From the NCBI GenBank assembly GCA_022820485.1, contig JAJEFJ010000104.1, positions 232,213-296,212 on the forward strand: DNA of 64,000 bases. Reading direction: 5' to 3'. This DNA comes from Candidatus Latescibacterota bacterium (GTDB lineage Bacteria > Latescibacterota > UBA2968 > UBA8231). Under the pieces are notes generated by a model. That model was not told the origin of the DNA, did no database searches, and was given only the letters and a program-made list of their open reading frames with translations. Position 1 is the first letter of the stretch; each line of letters begins with the position of its first letter. A program made the translations under genes and the position numbers. Below, piece after piece: positions 44,969 through 53,273 of the stretch.

Positions 44969-47146
44969 TCATTTAGTGGTGGTTTTTTCGATGCGCACGG
45001 CGCACTGCTTGTAGTTGGGTTCGCGCGACTTCGGGCAGAACGCCGGGAGGGTCAGTTGGTTGACGCACTGCTCGGCAAAGTGAAAGGGCACAAATACTTG
45101 GTCTGGATGGATCGTCTCGGTAATCCGCAGCAGCAAACCCTCGACGCGCCCGCGTCTGGACACCAAAGAGACGCGGGTGCGCGGGCCGAGGCGGAAGCGC
45201 CGCGCGGTCTGCGGATGGATCTCGACCCAAGGCTCGGGCGAGAGCTTTTCCAGCATCGGCACGTCGCGGGTCTTGGTCCGCGTGTGCCAGTGCTCTACCG
45301 TGCGGCCGGTGTTGAGCAGAATGGGGTATTCGTCGTCCGGCGGCTCGGGTAGCGGCCGCGGCGCCGTGTACAACAACCGCGCCCGGCCGTCCTCGGTGGG
45401 GAAGCGACCGTCGGTGTACAGGCTGTCAGCGCCTTCGGGATGCGCGTCGTTGCAGGGCCACTGGATCCCGCCCAAGGCGTCCATCTTCTCATAGCTCATG
45501 CCGCTGTAATCGCAGAGCTGTCCCTTGGATATTCGGCGCATTTCCGCGAACGCATCGGCCGGGCTGCGCCATGCGGGAAAGAGTTCGTCGCTGACCCCGA
45601 GCACTCGGGCCAAATCCATGAAAATGTCGAAATCGGCCTTGGCTTCCCCCGGCGGCGACACGGCTTGCTGCACCCGGCTAGCGCGGCGCTCGCTGTTGGT
45701 GTAACTGCCGCTCTTCTCGCCCCACACAGCCGTTGGCAGCACCAAGTCGGCCAGTTCGGTAGTAGGCGTCGGGTGGAAACCGTCTTGCACTACGAGCAGA
45801 TCGAGGCCCGCGAGCGCCTGGCGCAACCGCTCCTGATCGGGAAAGCTGGCCAGCGGATTGGTGGCAATCACCCACAGTGCCTTGATGCGGCCCGCTATGA
45901 TGGCGTCGATGATGTCGGGATAGGCCAAGCCGCGCTTTTTCGGCAGTCGTTCCGCGTCCAACTCCCACAACGCCGCCAGTTCCTCGCGGTCTGCTTGGCT
46001 TGCAAATTTGCGGTAGCCCGGCAGCGATGAGGCAAAACCAAACTCGCGGGTACCCATGGCATTGCACTGGCCGGTGATGGACAACGGCGCAGCACCCGTG
46101 CGGCCGATGTTGCCGGTAATCAGCGCGAGGGTGTTGATCAAGCTGACGGTATCCGTCCCTTGAGTCGAATGATTGACGCCCATCGTCCAAGCGAAGAGGA
46201 CGTTCTCGGCCTTGGCGATGGCCTCGAAGGCCGCCCAGATCGCTTCGGGGCTCAAACCTGTGTGTTCGGACACCAGTTCAATGGGATAATGACTAGCGTG
46301 TTCGGCCAGCGCCTCAAAACCAGTGGTATGGGCTTCGACGAAGTCTCGGTCCACATAGCCGTGCTCAATCACCAAGTTGATCAGGCCGTTGAGCAGATAC
46401 ACATCGCCGCGCGGCCGGATCGGCAGATAGAGGTCGGCAAACATCGCCGTCTTGGTCTTGCGCGGGTCGCAGACGATCAGCGTGTACTCTTCGTTCTGGT
46501 TGAGATGATGCCAGAGGATGGGGTGATTGTCGGCGATATTCGCACCGATCAAAAAGACCGTATCGGCCTCGCGCAAACCGCGATACGATCCCGGCGGGCC
46601 GTCCGAGCCAAAGCTCTGTTTGTAACCAGCCACCGCCGAGCTCATGCACAGCGTGGTATTGCCGTCGTAATTGCTCGTGCCAAAGCCCAGTTGCACTAGT
46701 TTGCCTAGCGCGTAGAACTCCTCGGTGACGAGTTGGCCGGTTGACAGCACGGCAAAACTCTCTTTGCCGTACTGCTCCTGAACTTGGCGCACCCGTCCCA
46801 CCATCTCCTCGTAAGCCCGTCCCCAAGAGATGGGTTCGCCGCGCCACAGCGGAGCGTGGGCGCGATTGGGGCTTTTCAGCGGCAAGTGCTCGCTCAAGCC
46901 TTTTGGACAGAGGCTGCCCTCGTTGACAGGGTGTTCCTCATCGCCGCGCACCGAGACGATTTCGCCGCCCTTGACTCCTACGACCATGCCGCAACCCACC
47001 GAGCAGTAGCCGCAGGTGGTCTTGACCCAGCGCTCGGGAATTTTTTTTTGCGACAGATATCCGTACTGAGGGTCGCGACCAAAGGCGTACTCGTCCGCCT
47101 TAATGTCAAAGCCAAGAGATTCCTTGATTTTCTGTCCGAGTGTCAT
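44969..47146 (-). CDS. nasA: Assimilatory nitrate reductase catalytic subunit
   Basis: A 725-aa molybdopterin oxidoreductase that reduces nitrate to nitrite. There is no Tat signal, so it acts in the cytoplasm. The N-terminal 4Fe-4S ligands are CGYCSVGC (45-52) and C79 (SLCPKG). GNTTLCMSSAVAGYKQSFGSDGPPG, GANIADNHPILWHH, MGVNHSTQGTDTVSLINTLALITGNIGRTG and NAMGTREFG are typical of NasA/NapA/NarB. The molybdopterin-dinucleotide domain at the C-terminus ends with EPNYKQCAVRIEK. It lacks the BFD-like [2Fe-2S] extension of Klebsiella NasA. The electron donor is probably the fused DmsBC protein encoded just upstream. Confidence 0.94.
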   Translation of the reverse strand: MTLGQKIKESLGFDIKADEYAFGRDPQYGYLSQKKIPERWVKTTCGYCSVGCGMVVGVKGGEIVSVRGDEEHPVNEGSLCPKGLSEHLPLKSPNRAHAPLWRGEPISWGRAYEEMVGRVRQVQEQYGKESFAVLSTGQLVTEEFYALGKLVQLGFGTSNYDGNTTLCMSSAVAGYKQSFGSDGPPGSYRGLREADTVFLIGANIADNHPILWHHLNQNEEYTLIVCDPRKTKTAMFADLYLPIRPRGDVYLLNGLINLVIEHGYVDRDFVEAHTTGFEALAEHASHYPIELVSEHTGLSPEAIWAAFEAIAKAENVLFAWTMGVNHSTQGTDTVSLINTLALITGNIGRTGAAPLSITGQCNAMGTREFGFASSLPGYRKFASQADREELAALWELDAERLPKKRGLAYPDIIDAIIAGRIKALWVIATNPLASFPDQERLRQALAGLDLLVVQDGFHPTPTTELADLVLPTAVWGEKSGSYTNSERRASRVQQAVSPPGEAKADFDIFMDLARVLGVSDELFPAWRSPADAFAEMRRISKGQLCDYSGMSYEKMDALGGIQWPCNDAHPEGADSLYTDGRFPTEDGRARLLYTAPRPLPEPPDDEYPILLNTGRTVEHWHTRTKTRDVPMLEKLSPEPWVEIHPQTARRFRLGPRTRVSLVSRRGRVEGLLLRITETIHPDQVFVPFHFAEQCVNQLTLPAFCPKSREPNYKQCAVRIEKTTTK

Positions 47147-47148
47147 CG

Positions 47149-48717
47149 CTAGCCCCGTCGCGCTACCGAGCGGTGGGCTTCGACGATGAAATTGCCCGCG
47201 ATATTGGTGCCGACGACCGTGGTGAAAAACAGGTAGCGCTGCAAGAATACATAGGCCACCAAGCCAGCGACGCCCACGGTCGCCGCGGCGATCGAGACCG
47301 CACCAACGCCCAAGGTCAAGAGTCCTATCAGCGCCAACAGGGCCGCACCATTTTTGTACATCCGCAAGCGGGCGAAGTGATCGCGGTAGAGTTCGGCGCT
47401 GGCCTTGAGCTCAAAGGTCTCACTTTCCGCCAAGTGACAGACGAAGTCCGAGTGCAATTTCGCATAGGCTATCAGCGCCAGCGCCGCAGCCAAAGCCGCG
47501 ACCTGCACGCTCAATCCCGCTTCCCCACCCAATACCAGTGCCAACGCCAGTACCGCCGGACCGACGATCCATGCCACGGCAAAGAAATCGACCGTGGTCT
47601 TGCGGAAATTCCACGCCGGACGAGCGGGCACCCGATAGAGCCGGGCGCTGGCGTAAATGCCGGCGATGCCCGCCGTGACCGCTCCCGCCCCCAACGACAG
47701 CCGCGCCCCGACGCCACCCAAGGCTTCCGCACTCACCCACCCCAAACCTTCGGTCGCCAACAGAAACGCCGCATAGGCAAAGGCGACTTTGGCAAAAAGC
47801 GATAGCGCCAGCACTTCGCGCGACAACCACGACGTGCGCCAGTTGCGAATTGCGCGGAAGGCAAAGGCTGGTCGCCCCAGATGCAAAGTCGATGCGGCAA
47901 GCGAAAGACCGATCAGTCCCATCAGCACGGCGGCCAGCGTGCCGAGCGCGGTACCGGCTAGCTGCACCGCACCACTGAGCGAACGCAGCAAATCCACCGC
48001 GTATATCGCCGCAAAGCCTCCCAAGCCGATCTGGGTCAGCACCGTCATAAGGATCAACGGCGAATGCGGGTCCTCCGGCTCGACAAAGTCGCCGGTGACT
48101 GGGTGCAGACTGCTCGGATCGACGCCTTCGGGCAAGGTGATTTTCGTCGAAGGCATGGAGATTTCTGGCGAGGGCATTCCCGGAGCGGCACCAGCGTCCT
48201 CGTAGGTTGCCAATACCTCCTCAAGCGGCACGGTCTCAATCTCAATCGCCCCGGCCGGACACGCCTGGGCGCAAGCGGGCTCGCGGCCTTCTTCGAGCCG
48301 ATTGACGCACATGTCGCACTTGGACACCACGCCGCGCTCTGGCTGGAAGCTCGGCACGCTATAAGGGCAGTTCCAAGTGCAGTACTGGCAGCCAATGCAG
48401 ACATCCGCTTGGTGAATGACGATGCCGCTCTCGTCAATTTTGTAGGCATCAACCGGGCAGCCCTTGGCGCAAGGGGCATCCAAGCAGTGGTTGCAGCCGC
48501 TAGAAAGGAAAAAGCGCAATGTGTCGGGATACTCGCCGCCCTCGACCTCGCCGACGCGCCGCCACTGGGTATCTACGGGCAGGCCATTCTGTTCACTACA
48601 GGCCACCTCGCAGGCGTGGCAGCCGACGCAGAGATCCATGTGGAAGTGGAAGCGCGTCTGGGTCGAGCGATTGTCCGTGCGAAAACCGGGCAGGTCGGGC
48701 TTTTCTATTATATCCAT
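47149..48717 (-). CDS. Fused iron-sulfur and membrane-anchor subunit (DmsB-DmsC-like)
   Basis: A 522-aa single chain. Residues 1-200 are a DmsB-like four-cluster ferredoxin: CVGCHACEVAC (30-40), CNHCLDAPCAKGCPVDA, CIGCQYCTWNCPYSVP, CDMCVNRLEEGREPACAQACPAGAI. From about residue 225 there are eight or more hydrophobic segments of a DmsC/NrfD-like quinol-oxidising anchor. In the Dms complex these are two proteins. Position as first gene of the operon, three bases before nasA, suggests that it delivers electrons from the quinol pool to NasA. ATG 48717 follows a sigma-54 promoter. Confidence 0.9.
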   Translation of the reverse strand: MDIIEKPDLPGFRTDNRSTQTRFHFHMDLCVGCHACEVACSEQNGLPVDTQWRRVGEVEGGEYPDTLRFFLSSGCNHCLDAPCAKGCPVDAYKIDESGIVIHQADVCIGCQYCTWNCPYSVPSFQPERGVVSKCDMCVNRLEEGREPACAQACPAGAIEIETVPLEEVLATYEDAGAAPGMPSPEISMPSTKITLPEGVDPSSLHPVTGDFVEPEDPHSPLILMTVLTQIGLGGFAAIYAVDLLRSLSGAVQLAGTALGTLAAVLMGLIGLSLAASTLHLGRPAFAFRAIRNWRTSWLSREVLALSLFAKVAFAYAAFLLATEGLGWVSAEALGGVGARLSLGAGAVTAGIAGIYASARLYRVPARPAWNFRKTTVDFFAVAWIVGPAVLALALVLGGEAGLSVQVAALAAALALIAYAKLHSDFVCHLAESETFELKASAELYRDHFARLRMYKNGAALLALIGLLTLGVGAVSIAAATVGVAGLVAYVFLQRYLFFTTVVGTNIAGNFIVEAHRSVARRG

Positions 48718-48763
48718 TATCCATGATTCTGTTGGGACGCAAATGATTGAGCTACAGACTCTA

Positions 48764-48781
48764 AGCAAGAGTAGTGCCAAG
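48764..48781 (-). promoter_or_regulatory. Sigma-54 (-24/-12) promoter of the nitrate operon
   Basis: On the minus strand the sequence is TTGGCAC, five bases, TTGCT: TGGC at 48779-48776 and TTGC at 48768-48765, separated by the required seven bases, and with the wider TGGCAC consensus. Transcription should start near 48753, giving a leader of about 36 bases. Confidence 0.75.
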
Positions 48782-49157
48782 AATGGAGAGAAAGACGGTG
48801 TAATTGTGTCTCAAGTTATTGATAAAAATATACTTACCGAATAAAAAAATGGTTTTTTGCAAGGTGATTCGACCTTGGGAAACTGCCCAAAAACTACAAA
48901 AATTGTATTATTTGCCGTCAATAAGCCCCATTTTTGTATTTCTTGGATCGCCACACGAGTGCTTTCAACCCGATCAAATCTCGACTTTGCCACCACGAGG
49001 TGTTGGAGAACACATATTTGTGATAATTAGGACATTTTTGTCATTTTTCTGCAAAAATGTGCGCTCCATAGCGGCGGAGCGGAATCTAATTAAATAATAC
49101 CTAAATAGTTGATAAACATATAAATACAGCGATTCGTCGAACTCCTGTATCCGCAAG
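48782..49157. promoter_or_regulatory. Shared AT-rich control region of the divergent nitrogen operons
   Basis: This region has no credible gene; the open frames in it are low-complexity shadows. It holds a CAAGGT-N6-ACCTTG dyad at 48860-48877 and a row of 12-bp dyads with 4-bp arms at 48991, 49011, 49031 and 49051, each exactly 20 bp apart: CACC/GGTG, CACA/TGTG, GACA/TGTC and an imperfect GCAA/GTGC. A related CAC-ACGA-GTG lies at 48952, two steps further up. These are candidate activator sites for sigma-54 promoters. Confidence 0.55.
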
Positions 49158-49177
49158 CTGGCCTGTATTTTGCTTAT
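49158..49177 (+). promoter_or_regulatory. Sigma-54 (-24/-12) promoter of nirBD
   Basis: CTGGC with TGGC at 49159-49162, seven bases, TTGC at 49170-49173, then TTA. The invariant GG and GC are twelve bases apart as required. Transcription should start near 49185, 26 bases before the nirB start. Confidence 0.7.
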
Positions 49178-49210
49178 TGGCCTCAAGCTAGTGTTTACAG
49201 GAGAAAACCG

Positions 49211-51718
49211 ATGATAGCATCTAATCGGCCCCACTTAGTCGTCGTTGGCAACGGCATGGTGGGGCACCGCTTTTGTGAGGAAATGGTCGCGCGCGACGGC
49301 CAGCAGCAGTTTCGCATCCACGTCTTCTGCGAAGAGCCGCGCTTGGCCTACGACCGCGTCGGCCTCAGCAAATACTTCTCGGGCACCCCGGTCGCCGACC
49401 TGATGCTCGGGAAAATTGAATGGTATCAAGAACACGGGATTGAAACCCATATTGGCGACCGGGCCACGGCCATCCAGCGCGAGCAAGGCATCGTCACCTC
49501 CCAGCGCGGAGAGGCCATAGAGTACGACCGCCTCGTACTGGCCACTGGATCCGCTCCTTTCGTCCCGCCCATCGACGGCGTCGCCAAAGAAGGCGTATTC
49601 GTCTATCGCACGATCGAAGATCTAGAAGCCATTGCCGCCTACGGCCAAAAGGCACGGCGCGCGCTCGTGCTGGGCGGTGGGCTATTGGGCCTCGAAGCGG
49701 CCAAGGCCCTCGTCGATATGGAGCTGGAAACTACCGTCGTCGAATTCAACACCCGGCTGATGCCCCGCCAGATCGACGACGCGGCTTCATCGTTGCTGGT
49801 TGAAGAAATGGAGGCCCTCGGGGTCGAAGTGCTGCTCGGCAAAGGTGCGCAGCGCTTTCTCGGCGACGACAAAGTCACAGCCGTCTCCTTTGGCGGCGAC
49901 GAGGAGCGGGCCTTCGACATGGTCGTCATCTCCACCGGTATCCGCCCGCGCGACGAGCTGGCGCGCGAGTGCGGGCTAGCAATCGGCGAGCGCGGCGGCG
50001 TGGTCGTGGATGACGCGCTCACCACCAGCGATCCACACATCTACGCCATTGGCGAAGTGGCCCTGCATCGCGGCATTATCTATGGCTTAGTGGCTCCGGG
50101 CTACGACATGGCCGCCATTCTCGCCGAGCGCCTCTGCGGGCCGGAAAACCCCGTCTTTACCTCGGGCGACTTCTCGACCAAGCTCAAGCTCATGGGCGTC
50201 GATGTCGCCAATTTCGGCGACGCCTTCGGCCAAACGCCCGGCAGCCGCACGCTCTACTTCCACAGCGATGTCAACCGCGTGTACAAACGCCTGACCGTTA
50301 GCGAGGAGCACCTGCTTGGCGGCATGCTGGTCGGCGACGCCTCGGAATACAACCACTTCTTGCAGATGGTCAAAAACAAGACCCCCTTGCCCGGCGATCC
50401 CCACGAACTGCTGCTCGGCGCATCCAACGGCAAGGCGGTCGGCTTCAATCCACAGGACCTGCCCGACGACGCGCAAATCTGCTCGTGCAACAACGTCGCC
50501 AAGGGCGCACTCGTCCGCGCGGTAGCCGAAGGCTATACCCAACTCGGCACGCTCAAGGACGCCACGCGCGCCGGCACGGGCTGCGGCGGCTGCATACCCT
50601 TGGTAACCGACATCCTCAACGCCGAGCTCACAGCCCAAGGCCTAGAAGTCAATACCCACCTCTGCGAGCACTTCGCCTATTCGCGGCAGGAGCTGTTCCA
50701 GATTGTCAAAATCAACCGCATCAAGCGCTACGACGACTTGCTGGCCCGCTATGGCCAAGGGCACGGCTGCGAGATCTGCAAACCTGCCGTCGCCTCTATC
50801 TTAGCTAGCACTTGGAACGACCTCATCCTCGAACAGGAGGAACTGCAAGACACCAACGACCGCTTCCTCGCCAACATTCAGCGCGGTGGCACGTATTCGG
50901 TCATCCCCCGGGTGCCCGGCGGCGAGATTACGCCCGCCAAGCTGATCGTCCTCGGTCAAGTCGCGCAAAAGTACGACCTCTACTGCAAAATCACCGGCGG
51001 CCAGCGCGTCGATTTGCTCGGTGCGCGAGTCGATCAGCTACCCTTCATTTGGGAGGAGCTAATCGCCGCGGGCTTTGAGAGCGGGCACGCCTATGGCAAG
51101 GCCCTGCGCACGGTCAAAAGCTGCGTCGGCACCACTTGGTGCCGCTACGCCGTGCAGGACTCTACCAGCTTCGCCATCCGCATCGAAGAGCGCTACCGAG
51201 GCATCCGCGCCCCCCACAAAGTCAAGGCCGCCTGCTCGGGCTGCGTACGCGAGTGCGCCGAAGCCCAAGGCAAGGACTTTGGCTTAGTCGCCACTGAAAA
51301 GGGCTGGAATCTCTACGTTTGCGGCAACGGCGGTGCCAAACCCCAGCACGGGGTCCTGCTCGCTGCGGATCTCGACGAGGAGACCTGTATCAAATACATC
51401 GACCGCTTTCTCATGTATTACATCCACACCGCTGACAAGCTGACCCGCACCGCCACTTGGTTCAATCAGCTCGAAGGCGGCATCGAATATCTGCGCCGCG
51501 TAATCATCGACGATCACCTCGGGATCTGCGCGCAGCTAAAGGAGGATATGGCCCACTTAGTGGCAACCTATCAATGCGAGTGGAAGGCGGTCGTCGAAGA
51601 CCCGGAGCGCCGCAAGCGCTTCCGCCACTTCGTCAACAGCGACGACGCGGACGACAATTTGCAGTGGACACACCAACGGGAGCAAAAGCGGCCCGTCAAC
51701 TGGGAGATAGTAGCATGA
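49211..51718 (+). CDS. nirB: NADH-dependent nitrite reductase, large subunit
   Basis: Reduces nitrite to ammonium in the cytoplasm. The 835-aa protein has an N-terminal FAD/NAD(P)H module (HLVVVGNGMVGHRF, LVLATGSAPFVPPI, LVLGGGLLGLEAAKAL), a BFD-like [2Fe-2S] domain with CSCNN near residue 424 and CGGC near 457, a second CEICKP about 60 residues later, and the siroheme/4Fe-4S half with C-x5-C (CVGTTWC, about 637) and CSGCVREC (about 674). CAGGAGAA precedes ATG. The stop overlaps the nirD start. Confidence 0.96.
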   Translation: MIASNRPHLVVVGNGMVGHRFCEEMVARDGQQQFRIHVFCEEPRLAYDRVGLSKYFSGTPVADLMLGKIEWYQEHGIETHIGDRATAIQREQGIVTSQRGEAIEYDRLVLATGSAPFVPPIDGVAKEGVFVYRTIEDLEAIAAYGQKARRALVLGGGLLGLEAAKALVDMELETTVVEFNTRLMPRQIDDAASSLLVEEMEALGVEVLLGKGAQRFLGDDKVTAVSFGGDEERAFDMVVISTGIRPRDELARECGLAIGERGGVVVDDALTTSDPHIYAIGEVALHRGIIYGLVAPGYDMAAILAERLCGPENPVFTSGDFSTKLKLMGVDVANFGDAFGQTPGSRTLYFHSDVNRVYKRLTVSEEHLLGGMLVGDASEYNHFLQMVKNKTPLPGDPHELLLGASNGKAVGFNPQDLPDDAQICSCNNVAKGALVRAVAEGYTQLGTLKDATRAGTGCGGCIPLVTDILNAELTAQGLEVNTHLCEHFAYSRQELFQIVKINRIKRYDDLLARYGQGHGCEICKPAVASILASTWNDLILEQEELQDTNDRFLANIQRGGTYSVIPRVPGGEITPAKLIVLGQVAQKYDLYCKITGGQRVDLLGARVDQLPFIWEELIAAGFESGHAYGKALRTVKSCVGTTWCRYAVQDSTSFAIRIEERYRGIRAPHKVKAACSGCVRECAEAQGKDFGLVATEKGWNLYVCGNGGAKPQHGVLLAADLDEETCIKYIDRFLMYYIHTADKLTRTATWFNQLEGGIEYLRRVIIDDHLGICAQLKEDMAHLVATYQCEWKAVVEDPERRKRFRHFVNSDDADDNLQWTHQREQKRPVNWEIVA

Positions 51719-52074
51719 GCGAAGCCATAGCAGTAGAACAGTGGGTGCGAGTCGCCCGAGTCGAGGACTTCCCCAGCAATGCTGGAGCTTGCGTCAAGCT
51801 GGGAGACGAGCAGGTCGCAGTATTCAATTTTGCCTCGCACCGCGATTGGTACGCCTGCCAGAACATGTGCCCCCACAAGCGCGACATGGTCCTCTCACGC
51901 GGCTTGATCGGCGATCAAGAAGGCACGCCCAAAGTCGCCTGCCCCCAACACAAGAAAACATTCTCGCTGATCGACGGAAGCAACCTCGCCGGCGAGGAGT
52001 ACAGCATCAATATCTATCCAGTAAAGGTAGAACAGGGCTTCGTCTATATCGGCGCGGGCTCAGCCAGCAACTAA
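51715..52074 (+). CDS. nirD: Nitrite reductase small subunit, Rieske type
   Basis: A 119-aa partner of NirB. It retains a full Rieske set, CPHK and CPQHKK about 17-20 residues apart, unlike E. coli NirD, so it probably binds a [2Fe-2S] cluster as NasE-type proteins do. Opening segment: EQWVRVARVEDFPSNAGACVKLGDEQVAVF. The ATG overlaps the nirB stop (ATGA). The gene ends five bases before the end of the convergent toxin gene, with no terminator in between. Confidence 0.94.
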   Translation: MSEAIAVEQWVRVARVEDFPSNAGACVKLGDEQVAVFNFASHRDWYACQNMCPHKRDMVLSRGLIGDQEGTPKVACPQHKKTFSLIDGSNLAGEEYSINIYPVKVEQGFVYIGAGSASN

Positions 52075-52079
52075 ATCAC

Positions 52080-52397
52080 TTAGCGCAGCAGCCGCTCGCT
52101 AAACAGCGTCCGCGCCAGCGCACGCACGTCCCGCTCACCAGCCAAATGGGTCTGCCCCACCGACACCAGTACCACCTCGACCTCTCCAATCCCCACTCGA
52201 TAGACGATGCGGAACCAGCCGCCCGGCGGACGCAGGCAGCGATAGCCCTTTAACTCGCCGACCAAGGGCCAGCCCTGTTCCTCGGGATCAATTGCCAGCC
52301 CTGTGATGTATTGGTCCACTTGCTCGGCAATCCGCCGGTTGAGCAGGCCTTGCCGCGACTCTAAGGCGCGCTGCGCTAAGACGACGCGCAACGTCAT
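52080..52397 (-). CDS. RelE/ParE-family toxin
   Basis: A 105-aa toxin homologue: LLNRRIAEQVDQYITGLAIDPEEQGWPLVGELKGYRCLRPPGGWFRIVYRVGIGEVEVVLVSVG. The LxG-x-x-RxRxGxxRI(V)Y pattern is that of RelE/ParE folds, here with RIVYRV and a C-terminal VSVGQTHLAGERDV. Members cleave ribosome-bound mRNA or poison gyrase; which one cannot be told. Its ATG overlaps the antitoxin stop. Confidence 0.85.
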   Translation of the reverse strand: MTLRVVLAQRALESRQGLLNRRIAEQVDQYITGLAIDPEEQGWPLVGELKGYRCLRPPGGWFRIVYRVGIGEVEVVLVSVGQTHLAGERDVRALARTLFSERLLR

Positions 52398-52651
52398 TGC
52401 CCCTCCCAGACGGCGCGCTCGCCTGCCTCAATCTGGCGGATGCCTTCGCGCAGCGCGGCACACTCGGCCTCGTCGCCGAGTACCTCTAACGTTTCGACAA
52501 TACCCTGGTAAAGCGACCACGGCATCAGCGCGAGCACTGGCTGACCGCGGCGCGTTACGGCGAGAGCACTCGCTTCGGGTTCGGCAGCGAAGCGATCGGG
52601 CAATTGATTCAGGACTTTGCGGGCTTCGGCGATGGGCATGGATTGGATCAT
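52394..52651 (-). CDS. Phd/YefM-family antitoxin
   Basis: An 85-aa antitoxin. The N-terminal fold SMPIAEARKVLNQLPDRFAAEPEASALAVTRRGQPVLALMPWSLYQGIVETLEVL is the Phd DNA-binding domain; the acidic C-terminus (AECAALREGIRQIEAGE) would wrap the toxin. AGAGGAAAT precedes ATG. A palindrome 12 bases upstream of the start is the expected autoregulatory site. Confidence 0.88.
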   Translation of the reverse strand: MIQSMPIAEARKVLNQLPDRFAAEPEASALAVTRRGQPVLALMPWSLYQGIVETLEVLGDEAECAALREGIRQIEAGERAVWEGQ

Positions 52652-52663
52652 ATTTCCTCTTTT

Positions 52664-52679
52664 GTACCGTATATGGTAC
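52664..52679. promoter_or_regulatory. Palindromic operator of the RelE/Phd pair
   Basis: GTACC, six bases (GTATAT), GGTAC: a perfect inverted repeat directly upstream of the antitoxin ribosome site. Phd-type antitoxins bind such dyads to repress their own operon. Confidence 0.7.
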
Positions 52680-52959
52680 TAAATTGAGTACGTTAGGCAA
52701 TGGTCTGAATGGGCCATAATTGTAGGATTTCTCCGTGAATCTGCGAGAGTGTGAAATTTACCAATGGATAACCTATTAATATTACACTACTTTCGCCAAT
52801 CATAAAAAAGGCACGTACTTGTATGTACATCTAAAGGTGCAAAAAAGTGTACTTTAATGCAAAGCTAAATTTTCAATCAGATGCGACGAGATGCCGGCTT
52901 CGATCTGCTGCAGTGCAAGTCGCTTTTTCGACGTAATTCGCGTCTGCACAAATGATGAT
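52680..52959. other. Intergenic region between two toxin-antitoxin pairs
   Basis: AT-rich relative to the rest of the window, without a supported gene or repeat. The -35 box for the divergent RelE/Phd pair must lie at its left end, but no convincing hexamer pair is seen. Confidence 0.5.
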
Positions 52960-52989
52960 TTGACAGCAAAAAATAATGATGCTATTATT
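52960..52989 (+). promoter_or_regulatory. Consensus promoter with overlapping operator of vapBC
   Basis: A perfect TTGACA (52960-52965), 17-bp spacer and TATTAT (52983-52988). A perfect dyad AATAAT-N6-ATTATT (52972-52989) covers the -10 box, a natural site for VapB repression. Transcription should start at about 52995, at or next to the vapB ATG. Confidence 0.8.
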
Positions 52990-52994
52990 GCAAC

Positions 52995-53273
52995 ATGAGA
53001 ACGACTGTCACACTTGATGCCGATGTGGAGCAGCGCCTGCGGGAGGCGATGCACATACAGGGAAAGGGTTTCAAGGAGACCCTAAACGATGCCCTGCGTC
53101 GCGGCCTGGGCGCTACCGGTCCCACCTCGGACGGATCACCGTTCAAGGTGGAGTCCCGTCCTCTTCGCCTGCGCACGGGACTAGATCCCGCCCATCTGCG
53201 CGAGCTGGACGACGATTTGGAAATCGCCGAGTTTCTCAGGAAATCGGCGCGTCTGGATGAGCACAGGCGATGA
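52995..53273 (+). CDS. vapB: VapB-like ribbon-helix-helix antitoxin
   Basis: A 92-aa antitoxin. The N-terminal RHH fold is MRTTVTLDADVEQRLREAMHIQGKGFKETLNDALRRGL; the C-terminal part (LDPAHLRELDDDLEIAEFLRKSARLD) is acidic and should bind VapC. There is no ribosome site upstream, and the promoter predicts a transcript beginning at the start codon, so it is probably leaderless. It overlaps vapC by four bases. Confidence 0.87.
   Translation: MRTTVTLDADVEQRLREAMHIQGKGFKETLNDALRRGLGATGPTSDGSPFKVESRPLRLRTGLDPAHLRELDDDLEIAEFLRKSARLDEHRR

Noticed and set aside
48804..49097. Open frame of 97 codons between the divergent nitrogen operons
   Set aside because: No ribosome site, unusual AT-rich codons unlike neighbours, and it runs through the predicted control dyads.
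52854..53054. 66-codon minus-strand frame over the vapB promoter
   Set aside because: It is antisense to a consensus promoter and the vapB start, with no ribosome site or family features.
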